In this document: positions 36,008 through 48,500 of the stretch, in pieces | Numbering within the stretch: position 1 is the stretch's first letter | Layout: each line of letters starts with the position of its first letter | NCBI RefSeq assembly: GCF_000701525.1 | Contig: NZ_JNJC01000001.1 | Span: 266,036 to 330,035, forward strand | Direction: 5' to 3' | Length of the DNA: 64,000 nucleotides | DNA from: Mesoplasma grammopterae ATCC 49580 | Lineage (GTDB): Bacteria > Bacillota_I > Bacilli_A > Mycoplasmatales > Mycoplasmataceae | The notes under the pieces: model-generated | What the model was told of the DNA's origin: nothing | Databases searched by the model: none | What the model saw: only the letters and a program-made list of their open reading frames with translations | Translations under genes and position numbers: made by a program

Positions 36008-36871
36008 ATGGATTTACAAGTAAGGGCGATAAGCCATAAACATAACGCAAAAATAGCAATAGTAGATATTAGTGAAAGTATGAGAGAAATTTGTGATTTA
36101 CAAAAATCAAATCCATTCATTAGTATTGCATTATCAAAATTCACTTTAGGTAACACATTGATTTCTTTAGATAATAAAGAACTTGCAAAAATTAATTCAA
36201 ATTATGTTTCAAAAAATGGAGCAGTTAAAAAAATGATTGCTGAATTTCAAAACAATAAAGTTAGAGCATATGCACAAGTTAAAGATTTTGATATAGAAGA
36301 ATATATTCCTAGATTAAGTAATAATCCCGTTTATGCCACTGTCGGTACTGAGGGGCAATTATTAAATAGTAGAGATATGGGATTAAAAGAACCATATATT
36401 TCAACAATCAATACAGATTCTCCAAATATAGATCATATATGAATGGATTTTTTAAGAGATAGTAATCAAGTTGGATCTCTTTTAACTAGTGAAGTTAAAT
36501 TGGATGATGAATTAAAAGTAAAAAAAGTTGTAGGTATATTAATTCAATTACTACCTGAACATACTCAAGATGATATAGATTTGCTTGATTCAAAGTTAGG
36601 TAATACAAACTTTATTTGTGAAGTATTGATGAAATCAACAAATTATAACGAAGTTATAAAAGAAATATTTGAAGATGCAGTTATATTAGAAAGCAAAGAA
36701 ATTATTTTTGAGTGCACTTGCAATGAAAATAAAATATTAGATTCAGTAAAATTATTGGGACAAAATGAAATTCAACAATTGATAGACAATAAAGAAGATG
36801 TCCAAGTTATCTGTGATTTTTGTAATAAAGAATACATTGTAAATAATAAAAGCCTTAAAAACTTAATATAA
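36008..36871 (+). CDS. hslO: Redox-regulated chaperone Hsp33
   Basis: 287 residues. Hsp33 is a holdase turned on by oxidation of a zinc-bound Cys cluster. The C-terminal cluster is ECTC ... CDFC, the CXC/CXXC pattern. The N-terminal part contains the GTEGQLL-like core. One UGA Trp (36440) joins the two halves. Start follows AGGAGA. Divergent from serS. Confidence 0.95.
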
Positions 36872-36881
36872 AAATAACAAT

Positions 36882-36921
36882 AGATTGGCCTTTTATTTTG
36901 CCAAAAATCTTTTGTTTTTTT
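36882..36921 (+). terminator. Intrinsic terminator after hslO
   Basis: TTGGC/GCCAA with an outer AGA/TCT pair and a 3-base bulge, followed by a T-rich run. Less regular than the other terminators here. Confidence 0.55.
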
Positions 36922-36993
36922 ATTTAAATGATAAAATTATTGAGATATTGTTTTAACATTTTATAAATTTTTAAGGAAAGAATAGGGATAATA

Positions 36994-38691
36994 ATGGCTA
37001 ATAACAAAAAAAACACAAGCTCAAACACTTGATCAAAAGCCGCAAATACAAAGACTGTTAATGCTCAAAAAGCTAATCGAGTTAAAAATGAATCAGCTCA
37101 TAATAAAGAAATAGTTGATAAATATAAAGAAGCTATCAATTCAACAAATAAAAGCTTTAAACAACCAACTAAAAAAGTTGTTGAACCAAAAGTTGTTGAA
37201 CCAAAAACTTCAACAGTTGTAGCAAATTCAAATACAAAAAAACCGTTATCAAAAAGTGAAGAAAAATTAATTAATAAAATAAATGAAAAAGAATTAATAA
37301 AACAAAAAATTGCTGAAGATAAAAAATTGAAAAAACAAAATAAAGCAGAAGCTAAAAAGATTTATCAAGAACAAATTCAACAAGAAAAAGAGAAAGTTTT
37401 ATTGGAAAAACAAGAAAAAGAGTTAAAAGAAATACAAGAAGCGGAAGCAAAGGCTAAAAAAATGGAAGCTGAAAGAGTAGCTTCAGAGAAAAAAGCAGCT
37501 GCAGAAAAAGCGAAAGCCGAAAAAGAAGCAGAGGCTGAGAGAGTAGCAGTTGCTAAAAAACTAGCTCTTGAAGAGAAAAAAACTGCAGAAAAAGCTAAGA
37601 AAATTGAAGATGAAAAAATTCAAAAAGAATTAAAAACAAAAGCAGAATTTGAAGCAAAACAAAAACAAGCAGAAGATGAAAAAATTGCTAAAGAAGAGAG
37701 AAAAAACATGGGACAAACTCAAACTGAAAAAACACCTAAAGTAGGTAAAAATTCAAAAACTTCTGAAACTAGGGAAATTCAAGTTTTTGAACCAACAGCA
37801 GAATCTGAAGCAAAGCGTGAATTTATTGAAATTGATCCTAAAACAAACTTTGATAAAGGTGTTAAAGGTTTAAAACAAAAAAATAAATATCAAAAACAAT
37901 TAACAAACAAATATTCTAAAGACATTTTAAGTGAAGGTACTATAGTTACAACAACAAACTGCAAACCAAACACTTTAGAACATATTATTGAATTAAAGGA
38001 TGTTAGAAAATCATATATTACAGGGGATTTAGAAACTCCTATTTTAAAAGGCATTGATGTCAAACTAGATAAAGGTGATTTTATCGTTATTTTAGGACCA
38101 TCAGGTTCTGGAAAAACAACCTTCTTAAACGTTATATCAGGATTAGATAAAGCAACTGAGGGTGATGTATTTATCTTAGGTTCAAACTTATCATTATTAA
38201 AAGATTCACATTTAACAAAATTCAGAAGAAGAAATGTAGGATTTATTTTCCAACAATACAACTTATTAACAAATTTAACTTCAAAAGAAAATGCTGAAGT
38301 TGGACAAAACCTTGCTAATAAAAATAAACAAGGAATGAGTATTGAAGAAATTTTTGAAACAATTGGAATGAAAGAACAAATGAATAAATATCCTCATCAA
38401 ATGTCTGGGGGGCAACAACAAAGGGTTTCTATTGCTAGAGCATTAGCTAAAAATCCTGAAATATTGTTTGCCGATGAGCCAACAGGTGCATTAGATGAAG
38501 AAATGGGACGTAAAGTTTTAGAAATTTTAGTAAAAGTTAACCGTGAGCAAAAAACAACAGTTGTTGTAGTTACTCATAACCCTAACATTGCAAAAATAGC
38601 TAATACTGTAATTCATATTAAAAATGGATTAATTGATAGCTTACAAAAAAATAAAAAACCAGCTGATCCAAAATCAATTGAATGATCATAG
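36994..38691 (+). CDS. ABC transporter ATPase with long charged N-terminal extension
   Basis: 565 residues. The C-terminal ~230 residues are an ABC ATPase of the MacB/LolD/FtsE type: Walker A GPSGSGKT (369-376 region), Q-loop FIFQQYN, signature MSGGQQQR and Walker B LFADEPTGALDE. The first ~330 residues are low-complexity, rich in Lys, Glu and Ala with strong heptad-like character (predicted coiled coil), and are not part of any ABC fold I know. No permease gene is adjacent, so the membrane partner is encoded elsewhere. Start ATG 36994 has an AGGGA upstream. One UGA Trp near each end. Confidence 0.87.
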
Positions 38692-38696
38692 AAAAT

Positions 38697-38719
38697 GAAC
38701 CTATAATGGTTCTTTTTTT
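38697..38719 (+). terminator. Intrinsic terminator after the MacB-type ATPase
   Basis: GAACC/GGTTC stem with a 6-base loop and a T7 run. Confidence 0.75.
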
Positions 38720-38780
38720 GTTTTTTTATTAAAAAACATTTACAATTATAATAATACAAAGTAAAAGGGTTCAAAATAAA

Positions 38781-40997
38781 ATGAAAAAACTATTATTGAC
38801 ACTATCTTCTATATTAATGATCGGAACAACATCTATGAGTGTTGTTTCATGTGGGGTAAAACCTGAAAAAAATGTTATTTTTGCAATTATTGGTGGTCCA
38901 ACACAATCTTCTGGTGATTTGGAAAAGGTAACTGCTTATAAAGAAATTGCTGATGAATATAATGAGTTAAATAAAGACGTTGAAGGATTTGTTCCTGTAA
39001 AGGTTCAATGAAAAGATTCAAACTATTTAAATAACACAATAATGGTTGGTGATAATCTACCTGATTTATATATATCTTATGTAGATGCAGCGTCTACATA
39101 TTTAAGTACTAAAGTTGGAAGCGAAGTAAGAGATATGGAAGTTTCTATGGGTGAAGAAGGTTTTGAATCTTTTAAAAACGATTTAATAACACCAGCATTC
39201 ATGAATGAAGGTAAATATCAGGATAAACAAATAGTACTTCCATTTGGTAAGTCTTTTGATATATCTGTTATTAACGTAAATACTTGAATACAATTTGTAT
39301 CTCATGTTAAGGATTATAAAGAAAGTGCAGAAGCATTGCAAATAGCATTTAATAATTTTAATGAAACTGAGCGTAAATTAGAATTAGGCGGAGATACGGA
39401 AACATCAAACAATCAAATATTCGGTAGTTCTCTTGAAATAAACGAACAATGAGTTGTAGCTAATAAACTATCCGTAAATGAGTTCAAAGAATTAATATTA
39501 GTTATTAACAAATGTTTAGAAACAGCTGGAATATCAAACGGCCAAATAACAAAAGAAAATGGAGATGTCCAAAAAGCTATAAAAGATGTTTTTGCAAAAA
39601 CAGAAAATGTAATATTATTAACAAAATTTATGAATGCGATTGTTCACACTGACCGTGCTATAGATGTAAAAATTGCAAATAGAGATGCAATAAGTGTTAA
39701 TGGAGAATTTTTAAATGATTGTCAACTAAAAGAAGTAAATAACAGTTCAGATAAGTTAGACTATACACAAGCTAAAAATTATGGATTCGGTATTGATTCT
39801 GTTGATAATAAATTTTTTATGGATTATGCCTCTTCTTCTACAACACCACAAGAACTTATAAATATTGAAGATCCTAATAATGAATTTTGATATAGTTCAA
39901 CATTTTCACCAAATAAAACAAAAATAAATTTAAATGAAAATTCTAAAAGCTTTATTGAAACAACTGAGTTTTTGGATGGTATGAAGGATATTGCAAAATT
40001 AAATGGTAATTCTAGTGCACTTTCTTTTCCAGAACAGTGAAACGGTGTAATGTCTGTTGCTAGATATGATACGCCTAATGTTAAATCATGAATAACAAGT
40101 GACTTTATAAAAGGAACTATGTTTATGGGTTCTGCTTCTTCTGCTAATGATCCATATTTTGCTCAACAACAAAAAAAAGTTGATGATGAAATTAATCTAA
40201 ATGGTTATAAAATAAAAGCCACTACTTATTTTTCACCAAATAAAAAAGCTGATTTATTGACTGCACCAAAATCTAATAAAGATAATTTTAATCGCCATGT
40301 ATTTATGTCACAAGGTAGAGGCATTGCAGGATTTAAATCTAATGGAAAAAATAAAGATAAAAAAGAAGAGTCTGTGACAGGATTCCTTAACTATACGATG
40401 CAACCAAAACCAGCTGCAAGGTTTGCTTTAAGAACTAGTTACTTGCCAGCTACTAAGTCAGGTATGGAAATATACAAAAATTATGTAAATGGTAGTTATA
40501 ATAACAAAACCGGAATAGTTGAAGAAGGAAGAAAAAATTTAGAAGATGCTGTTAGAGTAATTGAAGGTTTAGGAGAAAATGAAGATGTTAAAGATGAACA
40601 AATATATAAATATTTTTCTCAAATTCAAGATGCTAAAGGTAATCCAGATCCAAAAGCAACAGTTAGTCCTGTTATGACTGGTTTAATAAACGAATATTTA
40701 GAACCTAAAATTCAATCTGAGAAAGATATTGAAGATTACTCAGAAAATGAAGAAGTAACTCTTTTAGTATCATCAAAAGCAATTCCTACCACAGATATTA
40801 TGAGATCGTCACTAAAGAGCTCAATTGACCCTAACAATGGAGTAATGGATTTAAAAAATTGAGAAAACATTAAGTTTTCAGATATTCTAGATCCATATGA
40901 AGATAGAAAAAATAATTATTTGATTGAAAAATGAATATTATCAAATCAATCTGAGTTTTACAGGAATATAGAAATAACTAGAAATAACATAAAATAG
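38781..40997 (+). CDS. Sugar-type ABC solute-binding lipoprotein, first paralogue
   Basis: 738 residues. Signal peptide with lipobox VVSC (Cys24). Shape is that of a family 1 extracellular solute-binding protein, with [11 protein letters not shown] and a loop around LPFGKSFD. It is much longer than the usual ~450 residues because of insertions. It is paralogous to the next lipoprotein: both share the start of the mature protein (CGVKPEK) and the C-terminal block GIAGFKSNG and NYVNG. Many Trp codons are UGA. The ligand is unknown; neighbours suggest an oligosaccharide. A -10 TATAAT lies at 38747-38752. Confidence 0.8.
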
Positions 40998-41068
40998 TTT
41001 CATATAATATCACAATATTTTGTTTATATAAATATCTTTTGCTAAGTATAAAGAATAAAGAAAATATT

Positions 41069-41206
41069 TATAATATAATAATTTTGAAATAAAGCAGGCC
41101 TTAAAAAAACACTCAATGTGTTATTAAGAGTTGTAAATATTTATGTGAGAGTATGATATTTTTAAGCTGTTAAATTAAATATATAAAAAAGAAGGAAATT
41201 TATAAA
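41069..41206 (+). promoter_or_regulatory. Promoter and structured leader of the second ABC lipoprotein
   Basis: Two overlapping TATAAT elements (41069-41074 and 41074-41079) are followed by a leader that can fold. CAG and CTTAAAAA (41095-41107, two bases bulged) pair with TTTTTAAG and CTG (41159-41169), giving 11 bp. Stacked inside is AACAC/GTGTT (41108-41122, loop TCAAT). The Shine-Dalgarno GAAGGA follows. It resembles a multi-branched regulatory RNA but matches no riboswitch I recognise. The whole 209-base gap 40998-41206 has no gene. Confidence 0.45.
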
Positions 41207-43378
41207 ATGAAGAAACTATTAATTACATTATCGTCCGCGTTAGTTGTCTCAACAGCAGGTATGAGTGTTGTTTCTTGTGGTGTAAAACCAGAGAAACAAG
41301 TTGTTTTATTGCTGCCTGGAGAATCAATTGGTGCGGGTTCAACATATATCCAAGACGGGTATAGAGAAATAGTTAATGAATTTAATCAATTACACCAAGA
41401 TGATGAAAACTTTGTACCTATCAAAGTTCAATGAAAACCAAGTGGGACAATTCAATCAGCAATTTTGTCAGGTGATAATTTGCCCGATTTATATGTTTCA
41501 TATCCTGATCAAGCGTCTCTTTACAAGAGTACAAAACTTAGTGATAGAACAAGAGATATGAAAGAATCAATGACAGGTGAAACACAAGGAGCAGTAACTG
41601 AGGAAAGCCAAAAGGCTTGAGATGATTTTGAAAAAGATTTAATATCAAACTCTTTTCTTCAAGAAGGGCAATATAATGGAGAACAACTTATTCTTCCATT
41701 TGGTAAATCTTTTGACGTTTCAGTAATTAATGTAAACTTATTTATAGACTACTTAAGAATATATGATAAAGCAAATGCAGATATAATACAAACAAATTTT
41801 GAACAATATAATAAAGACAAAAGAAGTGCTTTAACTAATTCAACTGGAGCGTTAACAAAAATATCTTTCTTTGACAAAGAAAAATCTAGACAAATTTTAG
41901 GCATTTCAAATTCAACAGAACAAATTAATCTTTCAGACGAATTAAACCCTACAAACTGAGTTGCTGAATTAGCAGGGAAAACAGAAACTGAGTTAGTGAA
42001 AGGTATAAGAGAAATTTTTAAAGACATTGATAAAATTTTAAAAATTGCTGAAGATTATAATAAATTAGCACAAGCCAAACAAGAATTACCGATCGATGTA
42101 ACAAGTGTTTCAGGTGCTAAAGGAAATAATTCAAAAGATAAAAATTTTTCATTTGCAGTTGATAGTATTGCGAATAAACTTTTCATGGACTATGCAGCAA
42201 CATCTGGAAATGAAATTGTAGATACAAATGATCAGAATAATGACTTTTTCTATTCTGTTCAATATACAGGTCAGGCAGCTAAATTAGTCTTAAATGATGA
42301 ATGAATAGGTTCAGAAAATACATTAGCTTATCTTGACGGAATGAGAGATCTTGCTTTAACTAATGGTAATGATAAATTGAATACTTATACAGAACAATGA
42401 AATGGAACTTTTGCAACAAGTGTTTCAGAGCCTAAGAAAATATATACAAGTACTTATTTTGCAAATGGTACAACATTTATGGCTGCGGGCTCATCTGCGG
42501 GCTCATATAACTTTACTAAAAAGATAAAAGATAAGAATAATGCAGATTTAGCAGTTGTTACAAATGCAGACCTTTTAACAGCACCATCAGCTTCAGGTAA
42601 GGGCACAGGTAATGCATTCATGTCTCAAGGGCCTGGTATTGCAGGATTTAAATCTAACGGAAGTAATACAGCTGAAAAAGAAAAGACAGTAACAATGTTT
42701 TTACAATATATGGTTCAACCTCAAATATCTGCAAGATTTGGTTTAAGAACAAACTATATGCCAACTTCTAAGAAAGGTATGGCAGTTTATCAAAATTATG
42801 TAAATGGTAAATTTGATAACTCTAAAGCTGTACAAAATAAAGATGGATACTATGATAATGAAGCAGCTGATTGAATTAAAAACCAAGATATTATAAATGC
42901 AACAAAGGGCATTTTAGGAATTGATACAGAACCAACACCAGAACAAATTAAAACTGTATTTAAACCTTTAACTGTTACAGGAACAGGTAAGGATGGAAAA
43001 CCATATGTATCAGCTGACTCTAGAGCAAGTACAAATTCAATAAATGCTGGTTTTATAGATGATTATCTTTCACAAATGATTGAAAATGATAATAGTGTTT
43101 CATTAGATGAAGAAAAAGATCTTTCAGAAAAAACACTTCTTGTTTCCTCAAAACCTAACCCATTAGGTCAAGAAATAAGATCATCAATTGATAAAGCTAC
43201 TGTTGGTAGAGAAACTATAACTGATTTAAGAGCTTCTCATAAGTTTAGTGAACTTGTATCTTATAATGGTAAAAGAGGTCAATATTACAATATCGGGTAT
43301 TGAATGAATAAGAATTCAGGAACAGATATGTTTAAACAAATAGACATTTCAATGAAAGTCAAAAAAGGGAGTAAATAA
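41207..43378 (+). CDS. Sugar-type ABC solute-binding lipoprotein, second paralogue
   Basis: 723 residues, lipobox VVSC with Cys24. It has [11 protein letters not shown] and [15 protein letters not shown] like its upstream paralogue. The two probably arose by tandem duplication and then diverged (N-terminal halves are the least alike). The stop is two bases before the MalK-type ATPase, so this copy is the one tied to the transport operon. It likely delivers the same or a related carbohydrate to the permeases at 45.7-48.1 kb (inference). Confidence 0.83.
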
Positions 43379-43380
43379 AA

Positions 43381-45759
43381 ATGAGTATTAAATTAAAAAA
43401 TATAACAATTGACTATGGTAATTTTTTAGCGGTTGATGATTTAAATATAAGTATTAATTCAGGTGAACTTGTTTCACTTTTAGGACCATCAGGTTGTGGA
43501 AAAACAACTGCTTTAAATGCTATTGCTGGATTAATAAATACAACAAAGGGTCAAATTCTTTTTGATGGAGTTGATGTAACACATAAATCAAGTCAAAAAA
43601 GAAATATTGGACTAGTTTTCCAAAGTTATGCTTTATATACACACATGAGTGTATTTAAAAACATTGCGTACCCTTTATATCACTCAAAAGACTTTAAATC
43701 TGAATTATCATCAGACAACGCCAAGTACAAAAGTAGACTTAAAGCTTTAAATGATTCAAAAGGTTATGAATTAATCATTAAACAACAAAATGATTTCACA
43801 AATAATTTAAAAAGCTTTTTAAAACAAATAAACAACAAAATCTCTCAATTAGAAGGATTATTCTTAAAAGAGCATAAGGACTCTATTGTTAACTATGTAG
43901 ATTTATTATTTAAAGATAAAGAAAATACAACAATTATAAATAATCACTTAGTTAGTTATTTATATGATAAATTAAAAATTAAATTCAACGAGATTTCGTC
44001 AACAATGGAACAAGTTATTGCAGATAATTATAAAGCAGTTATGCTTCATGATTTAGATATGAGATTTAAAAATACAATCAAACATTATGCATCAACAAAT
44101 TCAAATAATTTATCAAAAAATAAAAAACATTTAGGTGAATTAATCAAAACAAGTAAAACAACTAAAAAATCAATAATTAAAGAAGAAAAAACTTTAGGAT
44201 TAGAATTAAATATTTTTAGCAATGCTTCAAATGATTTATATGAACAATATTTAATTCAAAAAAATGATATTACTGAGAATTTTATTGACAAAAACATAAC
44301 AGTAATTGCTGATGAAATTAATGACTACTTTACAACTGTAATAGAAAAAATTAAAACACCAATTATTTCAGGAAATAAGATTGAATTAACATTAAAAGAC
44401 ATCAAAAAAAACATTGATCAATTCAAGAAAAACTATATTTCTCAAAATTTAAAATTAATAAACTCATTTATTAAAGAACAATCAAAAACTTTACCTAAAA
44501 ATATTGTATTAAAAGATCAAATGAAAATAGTTTTAGGAAGCAATGTTTTAACAGAGCTTAATGCAATGGAACAATTGATGAATACAACTTTAGAAGCTAA
44601 ATATTTAGATTTACTTTCAAATTCAGCTCAAACAGAATTTAGTACTTTAACTAATTATTATGATTTTGAAATTGAAGAAGTTTTAAACTTTAAAAATGAC
44701 AATGATGTAATTAATAAACAAAAAGAAAATGCTGAAAAAGAAATTAAAAAAATTTTAAATGAAACAGGAATTGATATTTTTTCAGTTGAAAATGATAATT
44801 ATGCTAAATATGTTAGTGAAAAAGAAATTGTAGTTGATTCATTGTTATCTCAAAATGTTACAAAAATTGAGGACATGATTGAAGATAAGTTCTTAGCACT
44901 ACCTAATATGATTGAAAAAGAATTAGAAGTTAAATCAAAAATAATTGAAACAAAAGAACTTGAAGAAGAAATCAGAAAAAACATTTATTCAAGAAAAAGA
45001 AAAATTAGAGAATTAGTTTTTGAAACAGCTAAACAAGTTGAGATTGAAAATCAATTAAATAAAAAGCCAAGTGAACTTTCAGGTGGTCAACAACAACGTG
45101 TTGCTATTGCCAGAGCAATAGTTAAAAAACCAAGTATTTTATTAATGGATGAACCTTTATCAAACTTAGATGCAAAATTACGTTTAACAACAAGAGAATG
45201 AATTAAAAGATTCCAACAAAAAGTTGGTATTACAACTATTTTTGTTACTCACGATCAAGAAGAAGCAATGAGTATTTCAGATTCTATCTTTGTTATGAAC
45301 AAAGGTGTATTACAACAATCCGGTACACCATTAGAAATTTATAATAAACCAGTAAACAAATTTGTTGCTAAATTTATCGGAACACCAAACGTAAACTTCA
45401 TAAACGTTAAAATTAATAAATCAAAAATTATTTTACCTTCAAATGAAGTTTTAAAAATTAAGAAATTAGATATTGAAAAATCAGAGTGAACATTAGGTGT
45501 TAGACCTGAAAGATTAACATTAGACAAAAAAGGTGGAAAAGTTCACATTGGCTCAGGAGACGTTGTTCTTGTTGAACAATTAGGAAAACAAAACCACATT
45601 AAAGTTCGTTTAATAACTGGTGAAGAAGTAACAATTATTCTTGAACCACATGAATGAAATACATTAAAAAATAATTCAAGACTTGATTTATATGCGAGAA
45701 AAGAAGACTTGTACTTATTTAATGATGAAACTAATCTTGTAGAGGTCTCATATGAATAA
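43381..45759 (+). CDS. MalK/UgpC-type ABC ATPase with large helical insertion
   Basis: 792 residues against about 370 for the family. Walker A GPSGCGKT is at about 34-41 and the Q-loop VFQSYALY at about 80. Signature LSGGQQQR begins at residue 566, then Walker [15 protein letters not shown] and H-loop VTHDQEEAM. Normally the Q-loop and signature are ~55 residues apart; here ~485. The extra ~430 residues are Lys/Glu/Asn-rich and helical, placed in the helical subdomain that touches the permeases. The C-terminal regulatory domain (VRPERL) is kept. Start follows the lipoprotein stop by two bases; the end overlaps the next gene. Confidence 0.9.
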
Positions 45760-46870
45760 TAGAATCACTGAAAATAAATCTAAAACTCAAGAGTGATCTA
45801 AAAGTACTAAAACTCAAGAGTGAAATAAAGAAAATAAATTCGGTGCTTCTAAAGCAACTCCAGTAACTACATCAGAAGTTACACAACAAGAAAAAGAAAC
45901 CCCTAAAAAAGATAAAGGTTTCATTCTTAAATACGGAGCTGTATTTAAAGGTAATAAATCAAAAAATATGGAAAAAGGTAAATTTGATTTTATCAACCAA
46001 TTAATTTGAGTTTTACCCGGAATTTTCTTTGTATGTATATTCTCATACTTTTCAATCTTTATTATTTTCCAATATGGTTTAAGCGCTAATGGTGCTAATG
46101 GTGTATTTTTATTAAGTATTAAAAACATTACACATTTATTCACAGAGCCATCAAGAGAATTTCCAATTGCGCTTAGAAACACATTAATATATGTTTTAGT
46201 TTCTGTGCCAATATCTCTGATAATTGCATTATGAACAGCCAAAGCTTTAAGTAATGTGCTAAATAAAAAAGCTTTTGCCTTTTTTCAATCAGCATTTTTC
46301 TTACCTTATGTAACATCAGCATTAGCTGTCGCTATGGCTTTCTCAATTCTTTTTGCAAGTAGTTCAGATTCTTTATTAAATCAACTTTTATCAAAAATAG
46401 GTTTAAGTTCAGTTGATTGAAGAGAACCAAAAAATGCAATGATAATGTTGATTATTTATGGTGTATGAAGAATGCTACCATTTAAAATAATTATGTTTAC
46501 AGCAGCGTTATTAAGAGTTGATCAAAGATTGTACCAAGCAGCATCAATTGATGGTGTACCTAAATGAAAACAATTTTGAAAAATTTCAGTACCACAAATA
46601 ATGCCAGTTATTATTTATATGATAACAACAGGTATCATAGGTTCATTCAAATTTATGCCTTTCGGGTTATTCCCAACGTATGCTGACGCAGTTAAGTCAG
46701 ATGCGCAAACAGCCGTATACTTTATTTTCTCAAGAGTTAATGCAGCCGGAGGAGGTATAGCCTCATACGGAACTGGTGGAGCCGCAGCAATAGTGTTGAT
46801 GGCAATTATCCTTACATTAACATTAGTAAATAGAAAATTAAGTAAATTCTTAAGTAAAAAATATAGATAG
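45752..46870 (+). CDS. ABC sugar permease, MalF/UgpA-like
   Basis: 372 residues. An N-terminal cytoplasmic stretch of ~85 residues, with KTQEW present twice (UGA Trp), precedes six membrane segments. The EAA loop reads AASIDGVPKWKQFWKISVP, the site that contacts the ATPase. The ATG overlaps the ATPase stop by eight bases, so translation is coupled. With the following permease it forms the channel of a carbohydrate importer. Confidence 0.9.
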
Positions 46871-46879
46871 GAATCAGAT

Positions 46880-48106
46880 ATGAAAGATAAAACTAATTTA
46901 AATGTGAATTCAGTAGAAGTTATTTCTTCTGATTTCCATTCTGATATTGTTGAGCTAGAAAACAAATCAAAAAGAACTATCCAAAAAGCAAAATATGAAA
47001 ACGATTTAAAAAATATTGAAATTAAAAGAAATGAAAAAGAACAAAAAATAATTGTTACAAGATCTTGAATAAAAAGATTTTGAATGAATTTAACTCTTTC
47101 TTGATTTATCAAATTTTCAAACAGAAAAATAAAAGTAAATCATTTTTTCTATTTAAGACATGTTAAAAGAGTTAAAAATAAAACTTTAAAAATGTCTGGA
47201 GACGTTTGATATAAGAGAATTTGAACAAATGTTTCAGGTTATACTTTCTTATTTATAATGTTGATAGTTATGTTATTCCCTTTTTATTGAATGATCATTA
47301 CATCATTTAAAGATTATTCAGAAATTGACGCAGGTGTAAAAGAAACATTGTGACCAAAACACTGAACTCTTACAGCTTATAAAGATATGTTCACATATCT
47401 TGATTCAAATAATCAAACTAATTCAATTCCATTTTACAGATTCTTTACAAACTCATTGTTTATTGCATTAATGTCAACAGGTTTCTCATTAACAGTTTCT
47501 GTAATTGCTGGATTTGCTATTTATAACTGAAGAACAAAATTTAATTATGTATTCATGATTATAATGTTCTCAATTATGATGGTTCCAGGTGAAGCATTGA
47601 TTTTAGGAAGATATTGAATAGCTGTTAAAATGCAGTGAAAAAATAATTTACTTGCTCTTGTTGTTCCTTTTATTGGTAATGTATTTACAATTTATTTAAT
47701 GAGTAATGCATTCTATGGTTTAAATAGAGATTTAAAAAGAGCAGCTAAAATTGATGGACTTTCAAGTTTCCAATATTTTGCAAAAATTGCATTGCCAGCA
47801 GTTAGTGCAACAATATTAACATCATTCATTATTTCATTTATTGAATCATGAAACTCAGTTTTATGACCAATTACCATAATGGATCAAGACTCAAACTGAA
47901 GAACAATTCCTATGATGCTATATGCATTAATGAATTTAACAGGTGATGTTAATCCAGAGATATTTAAAGCGCAAGACCCAATTAACGTTAAAATGGCTGC
48001 TTCAATAATGGCTATTTTACCAATGGTTATAGTATTTATAGTATTTAATAAATGAATTATTAATGGTCTTACAAAACGTGATGTTGGTGGATCTTCAAAA
48101 GGATAA
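46880..48106 (+). CDS. ABC sugar permease, MalG/UgpE-like
   Basis: 408 residues. A charged cytoplasmic N-terminus of about 130 residues is longer than usual. Six membrane segments follow, with EAA loop AAKIDGLSSFQYFAKIALP. Many UGA Trp codons. Start follows AGGAAT ten bases after the previous stop. The operon ends with a strong terminator. Confidence 0.9.
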
Positions 48107-48119
48107 TCAATTATTTATC

Positions 48120-48145
48120 AAAGAACCTTTGAGGTTCTTTTTTTA
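48120..48145 (+). terminator. Intrinsic terminator after the sugar ABC operon
   Basis: Perfect AAAGAACC/GGTTCTTT stem, 5-base loop, T-rich tail. Confidence 0.85.
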
Positions 48146-48180
48146 TTTTGTTAAAATAAATAAAAGAAAAGAGTGATTTT

Positions 48181-48498
48181 ATGCCAATCTTAAAATTCAA
48201 CGGTACTACTGAAGAAAAAGTAAAAGAATATTCAAAAAAAATAAATGAGATAGCTGACTTAATTGTTTCAAAACCTGAAGCAATTTTAATGATGGTTAAC
48301 AATAACAATATTTTTGTAGCTGAAAACACAAATAAAAGAATTTATGTTGAAGTAGACTGACTTAAAAGATCTGAAGAATCAAGAGTTTTATTAGTTGAAC
48401 ACTTAACCAATTTTTTTGGCAACGAAGGGGTTAATGTATCTGTAAAATTTACTGAAATAAATAATGACTTATACGTTAATAACGAAAAAAGAGGATAA
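48181..48498 (+). CDS. DUF1904 family protein
   Basis: 105 residues. It begins MPILKFNG, an N-terminal Pro strand typical of the tautomerase/MIF-like fold, and resembles the DUF1904 family of Firmicutes. A UGA Trp lies at VEVDW. Function is not known. It is two bases from dus and probably in the dus-lysS operon. Confidence 0.72.
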
Positions 48499-48500
48499 GT

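Noticed and set aside
45814..47112. Minus-strand open frames of 140-165 residues opposite the two ABC permeases.
   Set aside because: They are antisense shadows of well-conserved permease genes, hydrophobic only because of the T-rich complement.
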